DNA of 64,000 nt from an uncultured Muribaculaceae bacterium (lineage in GTDB: Bacteria > Bacteroidota > Bacteroidia > Bacteroidales > Muribaculaceae). The DNA lies in contig CAJUKX010000003.1 of NCBI GenBank assembly GCA_910586975.1, forward strand, positions 62,001-126,000. Direction: 5' to 3'. The notes beneath the pieces are model-generated. The model did not search any database, was not told the DNA's origin, and saw only the letters and a list, made by a program, of their open reading frames with translations. Positions 33,572-41,490 of the stretch are shown here, piece by piece; position 1 is the first letter of the stretch; the number at the start of each line of letters is the position of its first letter. Made by a program: the position numbers and the translations under genes.

Positions 33572-33781
33572 TTAGAGTGTGTTTACTTTTAACTCGCGTT
33601 AAGACTGAGAGTATTTTTTGAATGATTTTCGCAAGTTGAAGAAGGAGCATAGCGAGCTATGTGACTGATGAAACTTGGCGGAAAGCATCAAAAAAGACCT
33701 CAGGATTAGTGCGAAACTCTTAAAATAAATACATTCTTTAATTAAAACTCAAAAAGTGTGTTAAAAGTAAACACACTCTTA
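33572..33781. mobile_element. 210-bp MITE-like element with 20-bp terminal inverted repeats
   Basis: Left end AGAGTGTGTTTACTTTTAAC (33574-33593) and the right end (33760-33779) are perfect inverted complements. The 3-mer TTA stands outside GAGTGTG at both ends (33572-33574, 33779-33781), as a target-site duplication would. The interior, about 165 bp, contains no reading frame of note but has self-complementary runs such as GAAGGAGCATAGCGAGCTATG. The TNA-type target and GAG... ends fit IS5-family (IS1031/ISL2-type) relatives. It sits between a promoter and uvrA. Confidence 0.7.
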
Positions 33782-33784
33782 GAA

Positions 33785-36577
33785 ATGTCTGAAAAATATA
33801 TCGAAATAAAAGGGGCTAAGGTAAATAATCTCAAAAACATAGACCTGAAACTGCCCCGTGGCAAATTTATAGTCTTTACCGGGCTAAGCGGCTCGGGCAA
33901 ATCTTCGCTCGCCTTCGACACTCTGTATGCCGAGGGCCGCCGTCGCTATGTGGAGAGTCTGTCATCTTACGCCAGACAATTCCTGGGCAAGATGACCAAG
34001 CCCGAGTGCGACTTCATTCGCGGTCTGCCACCTGCCGTGGCTATAGAGCAGAAGGTTAATACGCGCAATCCTCGCTCCACCGTGGGTACCTCTACCGAAA
34101 TTTACGACTACTTGCGGCTGCTGTTTGCCAGAGTCGGCAAGACCATATCGCCCGTAAGCGGCGCTGTGGTGAAGAAGCATACTATCGAAGATGTAGTGGC
34201 CGGAGCACTCGAAGCCGGCATAGGCACACGTATAGCAGTGGTGGCGCCTATGACTCTGCCCGAAGACCGCGACATGGCCACTCAACTCGAAATACTGCAA
34301 AAAGAGGGATTCTCGCGTCTGGTTAACAAGGATGGAGAGTTCATTGATATAACTGATGCGGTCAACGACCCTGAATTTCTTAAATCCACCGAATTTGATT
34401 TGCTTATCGACCGCCTGGCCGTAAGCGATGACCGTGATGAACAGTCGCGTTTGGCCGAAAGTGCCGAAACCGCCTTTTATGAAGGCAACGACCGCTGCGC
34501 ACTGCTCATTTTTGCCGAGCGTGGAAAGAAACCTCAGCGACTCAACTTCTCAAAACGATTTGAAGCCGACGGACTGATATTTGCCGAGCCATCCGACCAG
34601 ATGTTCAATTTCAACAATCCCTTTGGAGCGTGCCCTACATGCGAGGGATTCGGTATGGCACTGGGAATTGATGAGGGTCTGGTAGTGCCCGACCCCTCGA
34701 AGTCGGTTTACGATGATGCCGTGGCACCGTGGCGAGGCCCGTCGATGAGCGAATGGAAACGCGATTTCATACACCATGCAGCTTCCTTCCCCACCCCGTT
34801 CCCCATCCACCGCCCATATTTCCAATTGTCTGACGCTGAAAAAAAGATTCTTTGGCAGGGATATGGCGACTGGATCGGCATAGACGGCTTCTTCCGCTGG
34901 ATGGAGACTCAGCGCCACAAAATCCAGTATCGCGTGATGTACTCGCGTTACCGTGCCAAAACCATCTGTCCCGACTGCCACGGCGCACGTCTGCGCCCCG
35001 CAGCTTTGAATGTCAAAATCAACGGCCTCACCATCGCCGACCTCGTAAAGATGCCGGTGAGCAAACTGCAACAATGGTTTGCAGATCTTAGCTTTGACGA
35101 CAACGACGCCAAGGTATCGGCCCGCTTGTTGACAGAAATACGCAACCGTCTGAGCTACCTTGTAGAGGTAGGTCTGGGTTACCTCACCCTCGACCGTCTG
35201 AGCAATTCGCTCTCGGGCGGCGAAAGCCAGCGCATCAACCTTGCTACATCATTAGGTTCGAGCCTTGTAGGTTCATTATATATCCTCGATGAGCCTTCAA
35301 TAGGGCTTCATCCACGTGACACTGAACGACTTATCGGGGTTTTGCGCAAGCTCCAGGGACTTGGCAACACAGTGGTAGTGGTTGAGCACGATGAGGAAAT
35401 AATGCGCTCGGCCGACATTCTGGTTGATGTAGGTCCCGAAGCCGGCCGTCATGGCGGCGAAATAGTATTCAACGGACCTATTGACCTCTTGCCCGCAGCA
35501 GAACGCTCATATACAGCCAAATATCTTACCGGCAAGCTGTCAATACCCACTCCGTCAAAGCGGCGCAAGTGGAAAGACTACGTAGAGATAACACACGCTA
35601 CCGAACACAATCTCAAGGATGTATCGGTAAAATTTCCATTGGGCGTACTCACCGTAGTCACCGGCGTAAGCGGCTCGGGCAAATCCACCCTGGTCAGCAA
35701 TATACTCTACAGGTCTTTGGGCCGATATCTTGGCACGGAGCAGGCCCTGCCGGGGCGTCACGGCGAGCTGCGCGGCGATCTGAGCCGTGTGGGCGACGTT
35801 GTTATGGTTGACCAGAACCCCATAGGCAAGTCATCACGCTCAAATCCGGCCACTTACCTCAAGGCATACGACGAGATACGCGAGCTGTTTGCATCGCAAC
35901 AGATGTCAAAGCAAATGGGATTCACCCCAATGTACTTCTCTTTCAACACCGAGGGCGGACGCTGCGAGGAATGTAAAGGCGAGGGCGTTATAACCATACC
36001 GATGCAATTTCTGGCCGATGTGGTAGTACCCTGCGAGGTATGCCACGGACAACGCTTCAAGAAAGAAATTCTCGAAGTGAAATACCGCGACAAAAATATC
36101 AGCGACATACTCGACATGACTGTAGCCCAAGCCATAGAGTTCTTCTCTGAGACCGACGGAACCATACAGCGCCGCATAGTCAAGCGACTGCAGCCACTCA
36201 AAGACGTAGGACTGGGATATATCAAACTCGGCCAATCGTCGTCCACACTGTCGGGCGGTGAGAATCAGCGTGTGAAACTCGCATCGTTCCTTGCCGACGA
36301 CCGCGCCAAGCCCACTGTATTCATATTCGACGAACCCACCACCGGTCTGCATTTCCACGATATAAGCGTGCTGCTCAATTCGTTTGACCGCCTGATAGCT
36401 AAGGGGCATACACTCATAATAATAGAGCATAACCTTGATGTGATAAAATGCGCTGACCACATCATAGACCTCGGCCCTGACGGCGGAGATGCCGGTGGTA
36501 ATATCGTAGCCACAGGCACACCCGAGCAGATTGCCCGATGCCCCGACAGCATCACCGGTAAATATCTGAAGTTATAA
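33785..36577 (+). CDS. uvrA: Excinuclease ABC subunit UvrA
   Basis: 930 residues from ATG 33785; an upstream in-frame start would read through the inserted element. Two ABC ATPase modules are present: Walker A GLSGSGKSSLAF (near residue 35) and GVSGSGKSTLVS (near 635), signature LSGGESQRINLA and LSGGENQRVKLA. Zinc-binding cysteine pairs are CPTCEG, CPDCHG and the C-terminal CEECKGEG...CEVCHG. UvrA dimers find bulky DNA lesions and load UvrB. Its mRNA leader probably includes the 210-bp element. No ribosome-binding site stands out before the ATG. Confidence 0.97.
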   Translation: MSEKYIEIKGAKVNNLKNIDLKLPRGKFIVFTGLSGSGKSSLAFDTLYAEGRRRYVESLSSYARQFLGKMTKPECDFIRGLPPAVAIEQKVNTRNPRSTVGTSTEIYDYLRLLFARVGKTISPVSGAVVKKHTIEDVVAGALEAGIGTRIAVVAPMTLPEDRDMATQLEILQKEGFSRLVNKDGEFIDITDAVNDPEFLKSTEFDLLIDRLAVSDDRDEQSRLAESAETAFYEGNDRCALLIFAERGKKPQRLNFSKRFEADGLIFAEPSDQMFNFNNPFGACPTCEGFGMALGIDEGLVVPDPSKSVYDDAVAPWRGPSMSEWKRDFIHHAASFPTPFPIHRPYFQLSDAEKKILWQGYGDWIGIDGFFRWMETQRHKIQYRVMYSRYRAKTICPDCHGARLRPAALNVKINGLTIADLVKMPVSKLQQWFADLSFDDNDAKVSARLLTEIRNRLSYLVEVGLGYLTLDRLSNSLSGGESQRINLATSLGSSLVGSLYILDEPSIGLHPRDTERLIGVLRKLQGLGNTVVVVEHDEEIMRSADILVDVGPEAGRHGGEIVFNGPIDLLPAAERSYTAKYLTGKLSIPTPSKRRKWKDYVEITHATEHNLKDVSVKFPLGVLTVVTGVSGSGKSTLVSNILYRSLGRYLGTEQALPGRHGELRGDLSRVGDVVMVDQNPIGKSSRSNPATYLKAYDEIRELFASQQMSKQMGFTPMYFSFNTEGGRCEECKGEGVITIPMQFLADVVVPCEVCHGQRFKKEILEVKYRDKNISDILDMTVAQAIEFFSETDGTIQRRIVKRLQPLKDVGLGYIKLGQSSSTLSGGENQRVKLASFLADDRAKPTVFIFDEPTTGLHFHDISVLLNSFDRLIAKGHTLIIIEHNLDVIKCADHIIDLGPDGGDAGGNIVATGTPEQIARCPDSITGKYLKL

Positions 36578-36597
36578 GTGTGGGATTAAAGCTCATA

Positions 36598-36696
36598 TTT
36601 TCTCCCTACTTAATTTGCCAATTTTTGAAAAGTACGTAAAAATTTATGATTTTATCCATACTTTTTGATATTTTATGAAAAAACATAGGGAGAAAA
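36598..36696. repeat. Spaced inverted repeat after uvrA
   Basis: TTTTCTCCCTA (36598-36608) and TAGGGAGAAAA (36686-36696) are perfect inverted 11-mers 77 nt apart. The enclosed AT-rich DNA has further weak complementarity (AAAAGTA with TACTTTT). Its role is unknown; it may be a decayed insertion or a structured 3' end. Nothing else is seen in 36610-36765. Confidence 0.35.
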
Positions 36697-36765
36697 ATAC
36701 AGAACACCACTCCTTCTATCGCTGCTTTCGTTACGAAAAACGAGGTTGTCACACATATTTTTCTA

Positions 36766-36822
36766 TAGTGTCTTGCATACAAGACAAAAAATAGCTAATT
36801 TTGTCCTGTCAGCAAGACACTA
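36766..36822 (+). promoter_or_regulatory. Promoter with flanking inverted operators before an ATPase remnant
   Basis: CTTG (36772-36775), 20 nt and TAATTTTG (36796-36803) make a promoter. It is bracketed by a perfect 11-bp inverted repeat TAGTGTCTTGC (36766-36776) / GCAAGACACTA (36812-36822), and GTCTTG-CATA-CAAGAC (36770-36785) is a further palindrome on the -33 box. Confidence 0.6.
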
Positions 36823-36827
36823 CAGCT

Positions 36828-36905
36828 ATGATAAACAATGAAACGCTTCGCGAGGTGATGCTTGAAAACCGTACTGAGGTTATGATGCACATCCATTTCA
36901 AGCAT
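36828..36905 (+). pseudogene. 5' remnant of an ATP-binding protein gene (DUF4143-type AAA)
   Basis: The ATG at 36828 begins MINNETLREVMLENRTEV, which resembles the N-terminus of Bacteroidetes AAA ATPases with a DUF4143 C-terminus (those begin with a similar short helix followed by a charged segment). After about 25 codons the frame runs into a terminator hairpin and the rest of the gene is missing. The promoter and putative operators are intact. Assignment rests on a short stretch and is tentative. Confidence 0.45.
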
Positions 36906-36908
36906 ATA

Positions 36909-36942
36909 AACAGGGTGAAACTCTCACGAGTTTCACCCTGTT
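36909..36942. terminator. Bidirectional terminator between the remnant and ilvA
   Basis: AACAGGGTGAAACTC / GAGTTTCACCCTGTT (36909-36923, 36928-36942) is a perfect 15-bp stem with a 4-nt loop. It can end transcription of ilvA from the right and of the remnant from the left. Confidence 0.82.
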
Positions 36943-36963
36943 GCATTTATATGATTCTCAATA

Positions 36964-38160
36964 TCAATTCAGCACATCAAAGCCCTTTGATACCAAAGCG
37001 TTGCGAATCTGGTCTATGTGGGCCGAATCGCGTGTTTCGATTTCAAGACGTATCGAGCAACCGTTGATTTCAGTGTTGGAGTTGGCACGTTCGTGTGTCA
37101 CCGATATCACGTTTGCACCTTCGTCGGCAATGGCGTGAAGTACACTTGCAAGCTGTCCGGGCTTGTCAAACAGGTCTATTATAAATGTATAGTGACGACC
37201 GCTCTTTGCAAGCCCGCGGGTGATTACACGGTTGAGGGTATTTACATCGATATTGCCGCCCGATACAATGCACACCACCTTCTTGCCGGCTACAGGCAGT
37301 TTATTGAACATAACGGCAGCTACGGCCACAGCACCGGCACCTTCGGCCACCACTTTCTGGCGTTCCATAAGGGCAAGAATGGCTGCAGCGGTTTCATCAT
37401 CATTTACGGTGACAATTTCGTCTACATACTTTTTGCAAAGCTCGTATGTATTCTCGCCGGGCTGTTTCACGGCAATACCGTCGGCTATGGTAGACACATT
37501 TTCAAGACGCACAGGCTCGCCTGTGTGAATGGAACGCTCCATAGAGGGGGCTCCGGCAGCCTGCACACCATATACTTTCACATCAGGGCGAAGGGTCTTG
37601 ATGGCAAAGGCCACACCCGATATCAGACCGCCGCCGCCGATAGGAACAACTACAGCGTCCACGTCGGGCAACTGCTCGAGTATTTCAAGACCAATAGTGC
37701 CCTGGCCGGCTATCACAAGGTCATCATCAAAGGGATGCACAAAGGTGTATCCATGTTCTTTCTGCAACTCAATGGCTTTGGCATAAGCATCGTCATACAC
37801 ACCCGGCACCAGACATACATCGGCGCCATATCCCTTGGTAGCCTCCACCTTTGAGATGGGAGCACCGGCCGGCAGACATATCAGCGCCTTGATACCGTTG
37901 TGGGTAGCACCCAGAGCCACACCCTGCGCGTGATTACCGGCAGAGCAGGCTATAACACCCTTTTTCTTTTCTTCCTCAGAAAGCTGAGAGATTTTATAGT
38001 AGGCACCGCGCAGCTTGAACGAACCTGTAAGCTGCAGGTTTTCGGTCTTGAGATATAGTTGGCAATCGGTAGTAATTCTCGGAGCCGGGATAACGTCGGT
38101 CTTACGGGCAACACCCTTCAGTACAGCCGCGGCGTTGAAGATTTCACTTATGTTGAGCAT
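36964..38160 (-). CDS. ilvA: Threonine ammonia-lyase
   Basis: 398 residues. The PLP lysine is Lys49 in GSFKLRGA, followed by SAGNHAQGVA and the PLP-phosphate loop PIGGGGLISG. A C-terminal ACT domain (about 325-398; FDKPGQLASVLHAIADEGANV) suggests regulation by an amino acid. The enzyme converts threonine to 2-oxobutanoate, the first step toward isoleucine, or a catabolic step if it is the TdcB-like form; the single ACT domain and length of about 400 fit the short group shared by both. It is transcribed alone, divergent from the S1/P1 nuclease. Confidence 0.93.
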   Translation of the reverse strand: MLNISEIFNAAAVLKGVARKTDVIPAPRITTDCQLYLKTENLQLTGSFKLRGAYYKISQLSEEEKKKGVIACSAGNHAQGVALGATHNGIKALICLPAGAPISKVEATKGYGADVCLVPGVYDDAYAKAIELQKEHGYTFVHPFDDDLVIAGQGTIGLEILEQLPDVDAVVVPIGGGGLISGVAFAIKTLRPDVKVYGVQAAGAPSMERSIHTGEPVRLENVSTIADGIAVKQPGENTYELCKKYVDEIVTVNDDETAAAILALMERQKVVAEGAGAVAVAAVMFNKLPVAGKKVVCIVSGGNIDVNTLNRVITRGLAKSGRHYTFIIDLFDKPGQLASVLHAIADEGANVISVTHERANSNTEINGCSIRLEIETRDSAHIDQIRNALVSKGFDVLN

Positions 38161-38186
38161 GGTACAAAATTTGTTTTTTTATATCA

Positions 38187-38194
38187 CAAAGTTA
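38187..38194 (-). promoter_or_regulatory. -7 box of ilvA
   Basis: TAACTTTG on the minus strand, 26 nt before the ilvA start. No matching TTTG -33 box is seen. Confidence 0.5.
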
Positions 38195-38237
38195 AGTATA
38201 ATTTCCTCACATTGTCCCACTCAAGCTATTTTTTTTG

Positions 38238-38245
38238 TATCTTTG
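38238..38245 (+). promoter_or_regulatory. -7 box of the S1/P1 nuclease gene
   Basis: TATCTTTG lies 21 nt before the ATG. The nearest TTG is 23 nt upstream, so the -33 box is weak. Confidence 0.5.
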
Positions 38246-38266
38246 CCTATAAATTTTTTAAGAATT

Positions 38267-39052
38267 ATGAAGAAAGTAATACTTACAATTGTCTGCGCCC
38301 TCGGATTCCTTAACGCATCGGCATGGAGCCAGAAGGGTCATGATGTCACAGCCTATATCGCCGAGAAGCACCTCACACCTGCCACCAAGGCTGCGGTTGA
38401 TTCTATTCTCGAAGGCAAGTCAATGGTTTACTGGGCCAACTGGCTCGACAACGCATCGCATCAGTCTGAAATGGCCTATACAAAAACATGGCACTACAAG
38501 AATATTGATGCCAATGTGGATTATGACCAATCGCCACTTAACGAAAAAGGCGACGTGATACGTGCCATCGAAAGTCAAGTAAAAATTCTTTCAGACGCTT
38601 CCACCACTCCCGAACAGGCTGCACTGGCCATGAAAATCCTTGTACACTGCATGGGCGACATGCACCAGCCTATGCACATGGGGCATCTGAGCGACCTGGG
38701 CGGTAACAAGACCAAGGTTAAATTCTTCAACCGCGACACCAACCTGCACAGCATCTGGGATTCGAGTCTCGTGGAATCCGGCCACAAATGGAGCTATACC
38801 GAATGGCAGGACCAGATAGACCGCGCTACCGCCGAAGAGGAAGCTCAGATACTCTCAGGCACTGTCAACGATTGGGGTAAGGAAACCTACGAGATTGCAG
38901 GACGATGCTATAAATACTTCCGGCCCGGCAGCAACGTGATGTACGACCAGGTGGCCGCATGGACCCCGGTAATAGAACAGCAACTGCTGCGCGGAGGATT
39001 GCGCCTGGCCCACGTGCTCAACACCATCTACGACCCGCAATACAATAAATAA
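38267..39052 (+). CDS. S1/P1-type zinc nuclease, exported
   Basis: 261 residues from ATG 38267, right at a signal peptide (MKKVILTIVCALGFLNASA). After cleavage the mature protein would begin at or near the Trp of WSQKGHDVTAYIAEKHL, and the N-terminal Trp and His of this family bind zinc. Further zinc ligands are in VHCMGDMHQPMHMGH and LHSIWDSSLV. The enzyme cuts single-stranded DNA/RNA in the periplasm or outside, with release of 3' phosphates to scavenge nucleotides. The nucleoside permease at 16.6 kb is a possible downstream partner. Confidence 0.92.
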   Translation: MKKVILTIVCALGFLNASAWSQKGHDVTAYIAEKHLTPATKAAVDSILEGKSMVYWANWLDNASHQSEMAYTKTWHYKNIDANVDYDQSPLNEKGDVIRAIESQVKILSDASTTPEQAALAMKILVHCMGDMHQPMHMGHLSDLGGNKTKVKFFNRDTNLHSIWDSSLVESGHKWSYTEWQDQIDRATAEEEAQILSGTVNDWGKETYEIAGRCYKYFRPGSNVMYDQVAAWTPVIEQQLLRGGLRLAHVLNTIYDPQYNK

Positions 39053-39065
39053 AATTAACTAATTC

Positions 39066-39100
39066 AAACCGGTTTAATACTTTTTATTAAACCGGTTTCT
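39066..39100 (+). terminator. Terminator of the nuclease gene
   Basis: AAACCGGTTTAATA / TATTAAACCGGTTT (39066-39079, 39085-39098) is a perfect 14-bp stem around a 5-nt loop, with a short T-rich tail. Confidence 0.7.
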
Positions 39101-39152
39101 TCTAACAAACGTTAATAGTAAGTAATAGCAACTATTCTAACAAACGTTAATA
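39100..39152 (+). repeat. 18-bp direct repeats upstream of the malic enzyme gene
   Basis: TTCTAACAAACGTTAATA occurs at 39100-39117 and again at 39135-39152, 35 bp apart, and AACGTT within each is a palindrome. They lie 34-86 nt before the ATG and probably bind a regulator. Confidence 0.55.
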
Positions 39153-39185
39153 ATAGAAACATCTATCGTAAAAAAGATATCAAAA

Positions 39186-40514
39186 ATGGGAAATAACATA
39201 GAACAGGAAGCCCTCAATTATCATCGCTATCCAAAACCGGGTAAAATCGAAATAGTACCCACCAAGCCATATAATACTCCCGACGACCTCTCGCTGGCAT
39301 ATTCGCCCGGTGTGGCTTATCCCTGCTTGAAAATAAAGGATAATCCCGCCGACATATACGAATATACCAACCGCGGCAATCTCGTTGCCGTAATTTCAAA
39401 CGGTACTGCCGTATTGGGTCTGGGAAACATCGGAGCAAAAGCATCAAAGCCTGTAATGGAGGGTAAAGCTTTGCTGTTCAAGATATTTGCCGGTCTTGAT
39501 GCCTTCGATATAGAGATCGACGAGCAAGATCCCGCCCGTTTTGTCGAGACGGTAAAATCGTTGGCTCCAACCTTTGGCGGGGTCAACCTCGAAGACATCA
39601 AAGCACCCGAATGTTTTGAAATCGAGAACCGTCTGCGCGACGAGTGCGACATACCCATCATGCACGATGACCAGCACGGCACGGCAATCATATCGGCTGC
39701 CGGACTGCTCAATGCCCTCGAGATTCAGGGAAAGCGTATCAGTCAGGTAAAACTGGTTGTTAACGGTGCCGGTGCTGCCGCCATGGCCTGCACTCGCCTG
39801 TACTGCTCGCTGGGTGTGAAGAAGGAGAATGTGATAATGTGCGACTCGCATGGTGTGATCAGTGCCGACCGCGACGACCTCAACCGCTTCAAGCGCGACT
39901 TCGCCACATCGCGTACCGATGCCCGCACTCTGGCCGAAGCCCTCAAAGGCGCCGATGTATTCGTAGGACTGTCAGTAGCCAATGTGCTCACTACCGAAAT
40001 GGTACGCAGCATGGCTCCCCGCCCCATAGTGTTCGCTCTGGCCAACCCTAACCCCGAAATCACTTACGAAAACGCCATTGCATCGCGCGACGACCTGATT
40101 TTTGCAACCGGACGCTCTGACTATCCCAACCAGATAAACAATGTGCTCGGATTCCCCTACATATTCCGTGCCGCGCTTGACTGCCGCGCCACCTGTATAA
40201 ACGAGGAGATGAAGAAGGCCGCCGCCGTAGCCATAGCCTCGCTCGCACACGCCCCCGTGCCCGAACACATCGCTAAAGCTTACGGTGTGAGCAACCTTAG
40301 CTTCGGCAAGGATTACATTCTTCCCAAGCCATTCGACCCGCGTCTGCTCACCACAGTAGCACCGGCCATAATACGTGCGGCTGAAGAAAGCGGCGTGGCA
40401 CACCGCCACATCGAGGACTTCGACTCATACATCCTCGGCCTTGAAAAAATCATCTGCGACAACGATACCCTCGTTCAGTACCTCATAAAGATGAGTAAAG
40501 TCTGCGCCGAATAA
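39186..40514 (+). CDS. Malic enzyme, short form without phosphotransacetylase domain
   Basis: 442 residues. Landmarks are LAYSPGVAYPC (substrate Tyr region), GKALLFKIFAG with its catalytic Lys, metal ligands in NLEDIKAPECFEIE and DDQHGTAI, and the NAD(P) loop VVNGAGAAAMA. The enzyme oxidatively decarboxylates malate to pyruvate. The N-terminal two domains match the MaeB type, but the about 300-residue C-terminal phosphotransacetylase-like domain usual in that type is absent: the frame ends cleanly and a terminator follows, so it is a natural short form, not an obvious truncation. Single-gene unit. Confidence 0.93.
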   Translation: MGNNIEQEALNYHRYPKPGKIEIVPTKPYNTPDDLSLAYSPGVAYPCLKIKDNPADIYEYTNRGNLVAVISNGTAVLGLGNIGAKASKPVMEGKALLFKIFAGLDAFDIEIDEQDPARFVETVKSLAPTFGGVNLEDIKAPECFEIENRLRDECDIPIMHDDQHGTAIISAAGLLNALEIQGKRISQVKLVVNGAGAAAMACTRLYCSLGVKKENVIMCDSHGVISADRDDLNRFKRDFATSRTDARTLAEALKGADVFVGLSVANVLTTEMVRSMAPRPIVFALANPNPEITYENAIASRDDLIFATGRSDYPNQINNVLGFPYIFRAALDCRATCINEEMKKAAAVAIASLAHAPVPEHIAKAYGVSNLSFGKDYILPKPFDPRLLTTVAPAIIRAAEESGVAHRHIEDFDSYILGLEKIICDNDTLVQYLIKMSKVCAE

Positions 40515-40536
40515 GACATAAAGATACTATAACACA

Positions 40537-40578
40537 TCAGAGCCTGTCTGCACCAATAACGATGCGGGCAGGCTCTGA
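40537..40578. terminator. Bidirectional terminator between malic enzyme and the sigma operon
   Basis: TCAGAGCCTGTCTGCA and TGCGGGCAGGCTCTGA (40537-40552, 40563-40578) pair over 16 positions with two wobble pairs. A run of nine G follows at 40587-40595. Confidence 0.75.
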
Positions 40579-40599
40579 AAGTATTCGGGGGGGGGAAGC

Positions 40600-41484
40600 T
40601 CAGAATAAGGTAGTAATACCGAATGAAAGGCTTGAGAAGTCGGGTGATGCGTTACCCGATGTACGCAGCACCGACTGTGGTGTCCAGCGTCCGTATACGC
40701 CTATCCAGTTGTTGAATTTGTAGACACCTATGAGGTCTACGGTGAAAAAGCGTGTATTGATGTCACCGTTATACTCTTTAACTTCATTTCCTGCCTCATT
40801 CACCCACTTGGAGCTCATGCCGGCGTGGGTGGTCATATTGAGTATGACACCGAGTTTGAAGTTAGCGCGTCGGCCTATATTCTGATGCCACATAATTGGA
40901 AAACCTGCGCGCACCACCTTGATTTGCGAACCGCGAGCCTGCACACCTTCGGGGAAAGCTCCGCACATCACTTTGCCCTGATCATCGAGCATAAATCGGG
41001 TATTTCCCTTTGAATTGCGGTAAGTACGCCAGTCCATACCGAAACCGATTGACAAGAACGACCTCGCAGCTATACGCCTGCGGTAGGCGAGCATGTTGAC
41101 CAACGAGATTTCCCAGGACTTGCCCAGCTCGAATCCGGCCTGTGCCGGTGCGCCGTTGGCATTGACCAGACCTATGCAAAGGCCGCTGATGATAATATCG
41201 TCCTTACTGTCGCAGTTCTTATTACCAATACGTATCGCGCCGTAATCAATCCATTCATTTGACTTGATTTTAACGTTATCAGAATATTTTTCCTCGAAAG
41301 TATACCTGAAGTTCTCATCAGCATCGTTGCCCTTCACCACTATCTTCATGGCTTCGCGGCTGTCGGTGATGGTTATGGTATCAGGATTGTTTATCGACAT
41401 TATTGTGTCAGGCCTGTTTTCATTGGCAAAAATGGCGCCGGCGGCAACCAGCAGTGATATTGTGGCTATTACTAAACGTTTCAT
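40600..41484 (-). CDS. Outer-membrane beta-barrel-like protein, sigma operon gene 5
   Basis: 294 residues with a signal peptide (MKRLVIATISLLVAAGAIFA). Most of the mature protein is alternating strands with Gly/aromatic residues (FLSIGFGMDWRTYRNSKG, FKLGVILNMTTHAGM, FTVDLIGVYKFNNWIGVYGRW) and the C-terminus is SLSFGITTLF with final Phe, typical of small outer-membrane barrels. It is 6 nt after the similar protein at 41491-42369, and both share the DTI...V.V...G.....NFRYTFE/NYNYKFE beginning, so they are diverged tandem paralogues. Expression should follow the ECF sigma factor upstream. Confidence 0.7.
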   Translation of the reverse strand: MKRLVIATISLLVAAGAIFANENRPDTIMSINNPDTITITDSREAMKIVVKGNDADENFRYTFEEKYSDNVKIKSNEWIDYGAIRIGNKNCDSKDDIIISGLCIGLVNANGAPAQAGFELGKSWEISLVNMLAYRRRIAARSFLSIGFGMDWRTYRNSKGNTRFMLDDQGKVMCGAFPEGVQARGSQIKVVRAGFPIMWHQNIGRRANFKLGVILNMTTHAGMSSKWVNEAGNEVKEYNGDINTRFFTVDLIGVYKFNNWIGVYGRWTPQSVLRTSGNASPDFSSLSFGITTLF

Positions 41485-41490
41485 GATTTT

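Noticed and set aside
33601..33759. Interior of the 210-bp element as a small RNA gene
   Set aside because: It has some self-complementarity but no promoter or terminator of its own could be supported.
34550..35074. Minus-strand frame inside uvrA
   Set aside because: Shadow of the uvrA reading frame, without signal, domain or promoter.
36801..36827. Earlier in-frame start (TTG) for the ATPase remnant
   Set aside because: It lies inside the -7 box of the predicted promoter; the ATG at 36828 is consistent with the promoter position.
38015..38266. Longer N-terminus for the S1/P1 nuclease
   Set aside because: It would overlap ilvA on the other strand and bury the promoter and the signal peptide; ATG 38267 fits both.
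40587..40595. Run of nine G as a phase-variation switch
   Set aside because: It lies after a terminator and just outside the stop codon of the minus-strand barrel gene, not in a promoter or coding region, so a switching role is unlikely.
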